A stretch of 5,076 bases of DNA, from the NCBI GenBank assembly GCA_002471345.1, contig DKPS01000157.1, positions 1 through 5,076 on the forward strand, in the 5' to 3' direction. A model generated the notes under the pieces. The model had not been told where the DNA came from and did no database searches. It was given only the letters and a program-made list of their open reading frames with translations. Positions 1 through 5,076 of the stretch are shown here, one piece after another. The position numbers were made by a program, and so were the translations under genes. Source of the DNA: Saprospiraceae bacterium UBA7328. GTDB lineage: Bacteria > Bacteroidota > Bacteroidia > Chitinophagales > Saprospiraceae. Numbering within the stretch: position 1 is the first letter of the stretch; every line of letters begins with the position of its first letter.

Positions 1-991
1 GATCTATATATTTACTCCATTTAAGCCCATTTCTGACTTGTGCTCCACGGAGAGTATAAAGGTTATGAAGCGTATGATTGATCTCCTCGGCCTGACAAAA
101 TGCTTTGTACTTAGGAAAGTAAAACATGCATTCTGCTGGAGCCTCTGCTTCAGGAGTATTCTGAAATATAATATCAAGACCATCTATGTTGATGGTTTGG
201 CCAGTTTCAGTAATCGTAGGTTTTAAAATACTCACTTTTCCTGAACTTACTTTTTGTCCTAATCCATTGCCTATCATACCTAAACTGTCGGTAGGAAGAA
301 GATGGCCAAACATATAAGTAGCTCTTCGTTTCATACCATTTCCACCAATTACATTCTCACTTATAGAATGTTCGAAAAAACCTTCAGGAGCGATGATTTC
401 AATTCCCTTTTCACTAATCTCAGCCTCATTTGCAATACCCTTCATTCCTCCAAAATGATCTATATGGCTATGTGTTATAATTATAGCTTTTACTGGTTTT
501 TTTCCAAGTTGATCATCTACTAATTTCATTGCTGCTCTTGCAACTCCAACCGTAGTTAATGGATCAATTACTATCCATCCTTCATCTGTTGCTACGACTG
601 TCATATTAGCTAAGTCAAATCCTCTTACTTGATAGATTCCTTCAGTCACTTTGAAAAGGCCATGCTTCCTGTTGAGTTGAGATTGTCTCCATAGACTTGG
701 ATTTACTGTAGATGGAGCTTCTTGATCCAAAAAATCAAACCAGCTCAGATCCATACCAATGGTCCCATCATCGTTGTATATTTTAGGTTCACTGAGAGTT
801 GAAATAAAACCTTTTTCAGCTCTTTCAAAGTCGCTTTTGTCTTCAAATGGTAAATCGTTAAGAATTTTACTTCTTATTTCTAAGGCACTTCTATTGGGCT
901 GTATATCAATAGATTTTACAGAACTTTCTGAACAAGAAAAGATGACGAGAACTGAGCAGATAAGCAATAGAGAATATAAGCGATACTTCAT
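1..991 (-). CDS. Alkyl sulfatase-type MBL-fold hydrolase, lipoprotein, C-terminus cut off by window edge
   Basis: The reading frame starts at ATG 991 and runs off the window after 330 residues with no stop. It resembles the SdsA1/YjcS linear alkylsulfatase family, whose zinc enzymes hydrolyse alkyl sulfate esters such as SDS to alcohol plus sulfate. Visible landmarks are a hydrophobic signal with a possible lipobox IFSC (Cys20), HSHIDH at residues 174-179 followed by FGG (the HxHxDH zinc motif), TPEAEAPAE at 279-287, AEE at 301-303, and HTLHN plus TLRGAQVR at 306-320, which is the family signature. Family members are about 620-660 residues, so the dimerisation domain and the SCP2-like C-terminal domain should lie beyond position 1. 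An in-frame TAG at 1010-1012 with no other ATG between makes the start firm. There is no Shine-Dalgarno sequence. The usual PGTEAP loop reads PEAEAP here. The alkyl sulfatase family call is strong; the substrate is inferred. Confidence 0.9.
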   Translation of the reverse strand, partial: MKYRLYSLLLICSVLVIFSCSESSVKSIDIQPNRSALEIRSKILNDLPFEDKSDFERAEKGFISTLSEPKIYNDDGTIGMDLSWFDFLDQEAPSTVNPSLWRQSQLNRKHGLFKVTEGIYQVRGFDLANMTVVATDEGWIVIDPLTTVGVARAAMKLVDDQLGKKPVKAIIITHSHIDHFGGMKGIANEAEISEKGIEIIAPEGFFEHSISENVIGGNGMKRRATYMFGHLLPTDSLGMIGNGLGQKVSSGKVSILKPTITETGQTINIDGLDIIFQNTPEAEAPAECMFYFPKYKAFCQAEEINHTLHNLYTLRGAQVRNGLKWSKYID

Positions 992-1050
992 TTTGAGTAA
1001 TGTTTCTGACTAAATGTAAATAGAAAAACAGAGCTACCACAAATAAGTCA

Positions 1051-1061
1051 GGTCTCCTCCT
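1051..1061 (-). promoter_or_regulatory. Orphan Shine-Dalgarno-like AGGAGG in the leader
   Basis: Read on the minus strand this is AGGAGGAGACC, a near-perfect complement to the 3' end of 16S rRNA. It ends about 60 bases before the sulfatase ATG at 991, too far to act on it, and the true start has no such motif. No ATG follows at a usable distance. A GTG at 1040 opens a 44-codon frame ending at 906 that overlaps the sulfatase signal peptide in another frame, but nothing supports it as a gene. The motif is clear; its function is unknown. Confidence 0.3.
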
Positions 1062-1093
1062 AGAATATTATATCTAGTTTAATTTTGTTAAAC
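1060..1093 (-). repeat. Two adjacent dyads upstream of the alkyl sulfatase gene
   Basis: GTTTAA and TTAAAC (1077-1082 and 1088-1093) form a perfect 6-bp inverted repeat around a 5-base loop. Abutting it, CTAGA and TCTAG (1060-1064 and 1073-1077) form a 5-bp inverted repeat around 8 bases. The two share base 1077. On the minus strand both lie about 70-100 bases before the sulfatase start, where they could be an operator, a leader structure or the remains of a terminator. The stems are AT-rich and short, so chance is a real alternative. Confidence 0.35.
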
Positions 1094-1159
1094 ATGTCAT
1101 TGGACTATATTGAAGTAATCCTTCATGATGGATTCAGCCATTAAAAGTATTATTCAGCA

Positions 1160-2122
1160 TTACCTTAGAAAAAGTGCCTTTTGATTAGGATAATCAATTG
1201 ATATAGATTTAAAATGCTTAAAACATGAGCCACCTATTGCTCCTTCTATTGTTTTGTCCATCCATTTAGACATCCATTCTTTAAAATTTTGATCAGCTCT
1301 TTTTGCAAACCAAACTGGACCCACAGTGTGATTTCCAATAATTATTTCAGGAACTTCTATGATATCAGCACCAATGGATGTATCTCCACCATCGATCACT
1401 TTCCAATCTGGGTTTTCTGATTTCCACTTATCAAATATCGAAGTAATGATAAAACTACCGCCAACCCTTTCTTTATTATTGAAATAGACTAGGGCATCAG
1501 AACTTGGGTTTATAGTCGCTCCCGTATCAAACAACACGGGAATGGTATCATTTTGAACTATCATTTCAATACTAGGAAAATGCGTCGTGAAATTTCCAGA
1601 CTCATCTTTTTGTAACCCTAATTGAACGGGATGACTACTGTTCACTTTGGACCAGTGGATGGTATCTATGGAATAAAGACTTTTGTCTTCATAATTAAAT
1701 TCCCAAATTCGATTACCAAACCAAAAGCTACCTAACATGCCAGCATTAAAATCATTTCGATATTTTTCACCTCGGTAAATGGAATAAGATGAACTAGGCT
1801 TTGGCACTTTGCTCTCTAAGAATAATTCATCAAGGTCAACAGTTTCAGTTAATTTGTTTTCTTCATAAGAGCTGTCGATTTTAAGTTCTTTTGCAGATGT
1901 CACTTCTGGATAAACAAACCTTCCACCACCAGTATCGGTAAAAAAAGTAAGTGTATCATTACTGACAGGAATATCTAAATAAATAAGATTGTTTCTAAAA
2001 ATGGCCTGCTCGATATTCAATTTGTTTATAAGCCAATCTGAAGATTTGACTTCAATTTTAATTGAATTTTCTTTGCAACTGATAATAAACAAAACACTAA
2101 TTACAAATAAGTATTTAACCAT
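1160..2122 (-). CDS. Two-lobed aspartic-protease-like (retropepsin/pepsin-type) lipoprotein
   Basis: This is a 320-residue protein with a short hydrophobic signal and lipobox IISC (Cys16, followed by KEN), so probably a membrane-anchored lipoprotein. It carries two aspartic-protease active-site motifs, FFTDTGG at 60-66 (Asp63) and LFDTGA at 197-202 (Asp199). Each is preceded at the same distance by NDT (55-57 and 191-193) and followed by a hydrophobic-hydrophobic-Gly element, GMLG at 128-131 and GAIG at 294-297. This is the layout of a bilobal aspartic protease in which each half supplies one catalytic Asp. Bacterial retropepsin-like proteins usually carry a single DTG and dimerise. Peptidase activity is inferred and the substrate is unknown; a non-catalytic binding role is possible. 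The start is fixed by an in-frame TAG at 2129-2131. No Shine-Dalgarno sequence is seen; an AGAGCTCT palindrome abuts the ATG. It lies 132 bases after fhs and may have its own promoter. Confidence 0.85.
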   Translation of the reverse strand: MVKYLFVISVLFIISCKENSIKIEVKSSDWLINKLNIEQAIFRNNLIYLDIPVSNDTLTFFTDTGGGRFVYPEVTSAKELKIDSSYEENKLTETVDLDELFLESKVPKPSSSYSIYRGEKYRNDFNAGMLGSFWFGNRIWEFNYEDKSLYSIDTIHWSKVNSSHPVQLGLQKDESGNFTTHFPSIEMIVQNDTIPVLFDTGATINPSSDALVYFNNKERVGGSFIITSIFDKWKSENPDWKVIDGGDTSIGADIIEVPEIIIGNHTVGPVWFAKRADQNFKEWMSKWMDKTIEGAIGGSCFKHFKSISIDYPNQKALFLR

Positions 2123-2254
2123 AGAGCTCTATGTTATTTCTCAAAAACGATATATTCTTTCAAAGAAAACTTGGATTTTTTTGAGAAGTGACATGTAGTG
2201 GTAAATCTATTTGAAAAAGAATGCTTTTGCTCCTGAGGTTTTTATAGAATTCAA
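2123..2254. other. Intergenic region between fhs and protease-like gene
   Basis: This 132-base gap is long enough to hold a promoter for the protease-like gene. It contains a 10-bp inverted repeat (listed separately) and an 8-base palindrome AGAGCTCT at 2123-2130 directly before the start codon. On the minus strand TTTCTTTG (within 2161-2168) is one mismatch from the Bacteroidota -7 consensus TAnnTTTG, but no TTTG element was found about 20 bases upstream, so it is not called. No convincing terminator follows fhs; GAATTC at 2247-2252 lies just after its stop and is probably incidental. Confidence 0.5.
2138..2187 (-). repeat. 10-bp perfect inverted repeat with nested dyad in the leader of the protease-like gene
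   Basis: TTCTCAAAAA at 2138-2147 is exactly complementary to TTTTTGAGAA at 2178-2187, with a 30-base spacer. Inside the spacer is a smaller dyad, TTCTTT-C-AAAGAA at 2155-2167. In the minus-strand transcript the right edge of the pair lies 65 bases before the start codon. It could be a long-stem leader hairpin or two half-sites for a regulator. The arms are AT-rich, which weakens the case, but a 10-bp perfect match within a 132-base gap is not expected often by chance. Confidence 0.45.
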
Positions 2255-3922
2255 CTAAAATAGTCCAGTTATTTCACCTTCTTCAGTGACATCTATTCCC
2301 TCTGATGCAGGGTGGGCAGGTAAACCAGGCATACGCATGATATTACCAGAGATAGGAATGATAAATCCAGCTCCAGCAGCAATTTCTATTTCTCTAATTG
2401 TAATTGTAAAATGTTTAGGGCTTCCTAATAATTTGGGATTATCAGAGAGAGATTTTTGTGTTTTCGCCATGCATATGGGTAAGTGATTCAAACCCAATTT
2501 GATGATTTTTTTCAATTGATATTTTGCCTTCATAGTATATTCTACTTTTTTGGCACCATAGATTTCTGTTGAAATGGTCTCTATTTTATCTGTGATATCG
2601 GATTCCCATGAGTAAAGAGCTTTAAAATTGGATTGATTCGACTCTATTGCATTAATTACTTCATTAGCTAGTTCTTTAGCTCCTTCTCCACCCTTCGCCC
2701 AAACTTCAGCCAATGCTACTCTGATTCCTTTAGAGGCTGCGAAATTCTTGATGACAGCTATTTCATCTTCAGTATCAGAATCAAATTTGTTTATGGCAAT
2801 GACCGGGACCAGATTGAACTTTGATATGTTCTCAAGGTGTTTTTCTAAATTAGGAAGACCTTTTGTGAGTGCATCAGTGTTTGGCACTGTCAGTGCATTT
2901 AGGTCAGCTCCTCCGTGATATTTCAAAGCACGTATTGTAGAAGTTAACACTACAACTTTTGGTTTCAGTCCTGCACTTTGACACTTTATATTTAGAAATT
3001 TCTCTGCACCTAAATCGCACCCAAAACCTGCTTCAGTAACCGTGTAATCTGAATGTGTCATACCCATCAAGGTGGCCAATATTGTATTTGTACCCTGAGC
3101 AATATTAGCAAATGGACCTCCATGGATTATGGCAGGGTTGCCTTCTATTGTCTGAACCAAGTTAGGTTTTATTGCATCTTTTAGAAGTGCAGTCATAGCT
3201 CCTTGAGCCTTTAAGTCTCTTGCATAAATAGGCTCTTTATCAAATGTGTATCCTATAAATATACCTCCTAACCGGTTTTTTAAATCAGACAACCCTTTTG
3301 CAAGACAAAGGATAGCCATGATCTCAGAAGCAGCTGTAATATCAAATCCAGATTCTCTTGGGACACCAGAACTCGTTCCGCCCAAGCCAACCACCACATG
3401 CCTTAGAGCTCTGTCATTTAAGTCAACAACTCTCTTCCAACTTATAGTTCTAGGATCCAATGATAATGTATTGGTCTTACTCTGAATGTTATTATCAATA
3501 ATTGCTGCTAATAGGTTATGTGCTTTTTCTATGGCCGCAAAATCTCCAGTAAAATGGAGATTAATATCTTCCATTGGCAAAACTTGGGAGAATCCACCTC
3601 CTGTGGCTCCACCTTTTATGCCAAATACAGGACCTAGTGAGGGCTCTCTTAGGACTACCGTAGACTTTTTACCAAGCCGGTTTAGTCCTTCTGATAATCC
3701 AATAGAAATAGTTGTTTTACCTTCACCAGCAGGAGTTGGAGAAATTGCAGAGACAAGGATCAAGTTGCTATTGTCGGACTTTTTTCTATCTATGATATGC
3801 AGGGGTAATTTGGCCTTATACTTTCCATACATTTCTATATGATCTGAATCAACCCCAAAACGCTCTGCAATTTTAGAAATGTGATTTAGAGTGACTTTTT
3901 TAGCTATTTGTAAATCATTCAT
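2255..3922 (-). CDS. fhs: Formate-tetrahydrofolate ligase (10-formyl-THF synthetase)
   Basis: This cytoplasmic enzyme joins formate to tetrahydrofolate using ATP, giving 10-formyl-THF for purine synthesis, formyl-Met-tRNA and serine/glycine interconversion. Its 555 residues match the family's usual length of about 555-560, so it is complete. Landmarks in order are the P-loop PTPAGEGKTT at 62-71, REPSLGPVFGIKGG at 92-105, GVPRESGFDIT at 186-196, HGGPFANIAQGTN at 267-279, EAGFGCDLGAEKF at 297-309, KGGEGA at 410-415, and MPGLPAHPAS at 531-540. Clostridial enzymes read AHGCN where this has AQGTN; I take that as lineage variation. The ATG at 3922 is fixed by the upstream gene's TAA two codons earlier, in the same frame. 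No Shine-Dalgarno sequence is present. The 3-base gap to the phosphoesterase gene implies co-transcription and probably translational coupling. Confidence 0.98.
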   Translation of the reverse strand: MNDLQIAKKVTLNHISKIAERFGVDSDHIEMYGKYKAKLPLHIIDRKKSDNSNLILVSAISPTPAGEGKTTISIGLSEGLNRLGKKSTVVLREPSLGPVFGIKGGATGGGFSQVLPMEDINLHFTGDFAAIEKAHNLLAAIIDNNIQSKTNTLSLDPRTISWKRVVDLNDRALRHVVVGLGGTSSGVPRESGFDITAASEIMAILCLAKGLSDLKNRLGGIFIGYTFDKEPIYARDLKAQGAMTALLKDAIKPNLVQTIEGNPAIIHGGPFANIAQGTNTILATLMGMTHSDYTVTEAGFGCDLGAEKFLNIKCQSAGLKPKVVVLTSTIRALKYHGGADLNALTVPNTDALTKGLPNLEKHLENISKFNLVPVIAINKFDSDTEDEIAVIKNFAASKGIRVALAEVWAKGGEGAKELANEVINAIESNQSNFKALYSWESDITDKIETISTEIYGAKKVEYTMKAKYQLKKIIKLGLNHLPICMAKTQKSLSDNPKLLGSPKHFTITIREIEIAAGAGFIIPISGNIMRMPGLPAHPASEGIDVTEEGEITGLF

Positions 3923-3925
3923 CTG

Positions 3926-4930
3926 TTAGTTTTCAAACATTATCAAACTGTCCATTGTAATAGGAACCTTTCCCGTTTCGTCTAGGATTCCGTCCATTTT
4001 AAGATGAGTAAGTACGGGTTCGTCTGCCATACGAACCAAAGTAATATGATCAAATGATATTGGATCATTAGCATGTTGAGACCCACCTGTGGTCCCTAAG
4101 ATAGTATAATCTCTTCCATACCTTTTGCGATGGGAAAAAGAGTGAAAGTGTCCATTGATCACAGTATAGGGTCTATCCTTCAGTAAAGTTTCTAATTTCC
4201 CCAATCCCTTTTCATCTTCCCTCATCCAGAGAGGCTTGTGCATCAATACAAATGTCCATTTCATTTCAGGATATTTTTCAAGTACATTTTTATAATAGAT
4301 GTATTGCGCTTCACTCATTCCTCCAATTCTTCTTTCTGACATGTGGAAGTAATCAGAATCTTGATATTCTCCCTCAATTTCTCCAGCTATAATTTTCAAT
4401 GCCTTTGCTCTTGCCGTGTATATTTCTATCATTCTTTCTTCCTCATAATCTTCCGAATCCATCATTAGAAATAGAACATCTTCGTAAACAAAGTGATAAT
4501 ATCTAGGCCCAAAGCGATCATTCCAAAATTGACGCATTATAGGATTAGTAAGGTCATGATTACCACCAAGATGGAAAAAAGGCATATTTAACTTAGAAGT
4601 CCGAAGGTCAAACCAGTCCCATTCTTTTTGAAGTTGAGCTTTATCTTCTGTACCACCATCAATGAGATCCCCAACACTTAATACGAATGTCGGATCCAAT
4701 CTATTCAATTGTGAGACGGCAGTGCTATAAATATTTGATCTCTCACCTCCATTCAAGTCACTTATAATTGCAAATGTGAAATCATCTTCCTCAAGTTCAA
4801 AGACATCACTTGTCCATGGAGTGGGTCCTATGCTAATGTCATGTAAAAAAGATGGCTTTTGATCTGTATTTTTCGATTTGCAATTGATTATTAGAAATAT
4901 GAAGAGAAAGGATAATTTTGACAATTTCAT
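3926..4930 (-). CDS. Calcineurin-like metallophosphoesterase, lipoprotein
   Basis: This 334-residue protein has a hydrophobic signal ending in LIINC (Cys17), a probable lipobox with an unusual Asn at -1, so it is likely a lipoprotein outside the cytoplasm. It shows the metallophosphoesterase motif series: SDLNGG at 57-62 (motif I), GDLID at 87-91 (motif II), GNHD at 123-126 (motif III), VLMHKP at 228-233 (His231) and GHFH at 260-263. These normally hold two metal ions that hydrolyse phosphoesters. Motif I is normally DxH, but here it is Asp58-Leu-Asn60, so one metal ligand is changed. Between GNHD and His231 lies a charged stretch at about 160-205 rich in Glu and Lys. The substrate cannot be told from sequence. 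The start is firm because TAA lies directly before the ATG. There is no Shine-Dalgarno sequence. It is the first gene of a probable operon with fhs. Confidence 0.9.
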   Translation of the reverse strand: MKLSKLSFLFIFLIINCKSKNTDQKPSFLHDISIGPTPWTSDVFELEEDDFTFAIISDLNGGERSNIYSTAVSQLNRLDPTFVLSVGDLIDGGTEDKAQLQKEWDWFDLRTSKLNMPFFHLGGNHDLTNPIMRQFWNDRFGPRYYHFVYEDVLFLMMDSEDYEEERMIEIYTARAKALKIIAGEIEGEYQDSDYFHMSERRIGGMSEAQYIYYKNVLEKYPEMKWTFVLMHKPLWMREDEKGLGKLETLLKDRPYTVINGHFHSFSHRKRYGRDYTILGTTGGSQHANDPISFDHITLVRMADEPVLTHLKMDGILDETGKVPITMDSLIMFEN

Positions 4931-4951
4931 TTAGTATAGCTCAATTCTTTT

Positions 4952-4960
4952 CAAAAGATA
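4952..4960 (-). promoter_or_regulatory. Possible -7 promoter element for the metallophosphoesterase-fhs unit
   Basis: The minus-strand sequence TATCTTTTG fits the Bacteroidota -7 consensus TAnnTTTG except for one inserted T. Its place just before the first gene is suitable for a short leader. The partner -33 element is not visible, so this is only a candidate. Confidence 0.2.
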
Positions 4961-5032
4961 ATTCAATTTATCTATTCATTGAGTCTGAAATAGAAAATTT
5001 GCCTTTAAAGTCTAAATAAATATTAGAGTGAT

Positions 5033-5076
5033 TCTTAAGTAGTAAAGGCTAGTATGAAGCCTTGCTATTCTTAAGA
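5033..5076. repeat. Interrupted inverted repeat at the window edge, possible terminator or regulatory hairpin
   Basis: The arms are TCTTAAG (5033-5039) plus AAGGCT (5045-5050) on the left and AGCCTT (5058-5063) plus CTTAAGA (5070-5076) on the right. They pair as a 6-bp upper stem with a 7-base loop, a 5 by 6 internal loop, and a 7-bp lower stem. The same region can be read as a direct repeat, ATTCTTAAG, at 5031-5039 and 5067-5075, 36 bases apart. It may be the terminator of a gene beyond the window, since the upper stem is GC-containing, but only a short T-run follows on the minus strand. Pairing may extend past 5076. Confidence 0.5.

Larger units (their letters stand above)
992..1159. other. 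Intergenic region between protease-like gene and alkyl sulfatase
   Basis: This 168-base gap lies between two genes on the minus strand. It holds two adjacent small dyads and a strong AGGAGG that serves no visible start (listed separately). Just after the protease-like gene there is also a weak AATCC/GGATT pair (1117-1121 and 1130-1134, 8-base spacer), without the GC-rich stem or T-run of a convincing terminator. No RNA gene was recognised, and I could not identify a clear Bacteroidota promoter (TTTG then TAnnTTTG). Confidence 0.6.
4931..5076. other. Leader region upstream of the metallophosphoesterase-fhs pair
   Basis: These 146 bases hold no recognisable gene and presumably contain the promoter of the two-gene unit. 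On the minus strand TATCTTTTG (4952-4960) resembles the Bacteroidota -7 element TAnnTTTG with one extra T, and sits 21 bases before the start codon, but I found no matching TTTG element upstream. It overlaps a 13-base dyad TCTTTTCAAAAGA at 4946-4958. The outer end carries the inverted repeat listed separately. Confidence 0.4.

Noticed and set aside
38..523. Plus-strand open frames of 62 and 73 codons
   Set aside because: They lie wholly antisense to the alkyl sulfatase, whose motifs are unmistakable, and their translations show no recognisable domain.
759..1013. Plus-strand open frame of 84 codons
   Set aside because: It is antisense to the N-terminal part of the sulfatase, with no family resemblance.
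906..1040. Minus-strand GTG-started 44-codon frame behind the AGGAGG
   Set aside because: Its start is 15 bases from the AGGAGG, too far for good pairing. It overlaps the sulfatase signal peptide in another frame, and its hydrophobic content is explained by that overlap.
1117..1134. AATCC/GGATT hairpin after the protease-like gene as a terminator
   Set aside because: The stem is only 5 bp with an 8-base loop, and no T-run follows on the minus strand.
1989..2198. Plus-strand 69-codon frame spanning the start of the protease-like gene
   Set aside because: It is mostly antisense to a supported gene, and its composition is simply AT-rich.
2286..3842. Three plus-strand frames (66, 79 and 118 codons) opposite fhs
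   Set aside because: They are complements of highly conserved fhs codons, with no independent signal.
1..5076. A defence, mobile or biosynthetic system made of the four genes
   Set aside because: No nuclease, transposase, integrase, toxin or synthase motif was found. Fhs is housekeeping, and the three lipoproteins belong to common hydrolase families with no visible functional link.

Overview
The window reads as an ordinary chromosomal segment of an AT-rich Bacteroidota bacterium, perhaps a marine Cytophagales or Flavobacteriia type. That placement is an inference. It rests on AT-rich sequence, three predicted lipoproteins among four genes, no Shine-Dalgarno sequence at any of the four starts, and the style of the protein sequences. 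No RNA gene, CRISPR array, insertion sequence, phage gene or recognisable defence system was seen.

All four genes lie on the minus strand, so transcription runs from high to low coordinates. From right to left: a 146-base leader (4931-5076) with a long interrupted inverted repeat at the window edge; a calcineurin-like metallophosphoesterase lipoprotein (3926-4930); formate-tetrahydrofolate ligase, fhs (2255-3922), only 3 bases downstream of it; a 132-base gap with a 10-bp inverted repeat; a two-lobed aspartic-protease-like lipoprotein (1160-2122); a 168-base gap with two small dyads and a stranded AGGAGG; and an alkyl-sulfatase-type metallo-beta-lactamase-fold lipoprotein (1-991) whose C-terminal half lies outside the window. 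Each start codon is fixed by an in-frame stop a few codons upstream. There is no gene-free stretch longer than 300 bases.

The phosphoesterase and fhs are very probably co-transcribed, although no biochemical link between them is obvious. The two downstream genes have longer leaders and may have their own promoters. The phosphoesterase, the protease-like protein and the sulfatase are all predicted to be membrane-anchored lipoproteins outside the cytoplasm; Fhs is a cytoplasmic one-carbon enzyme. I see no evidence that the four form one system.

The points most worth a second look are the internal duplication in the protease-like protein (two DTG motifs at matching spacing from an upstream NDT, each followed by an hhG element), the Asn in place of the motif I His in the phosphoesterase, the altered active-site loop in the alkyl sulfatase, and the structured leaders.
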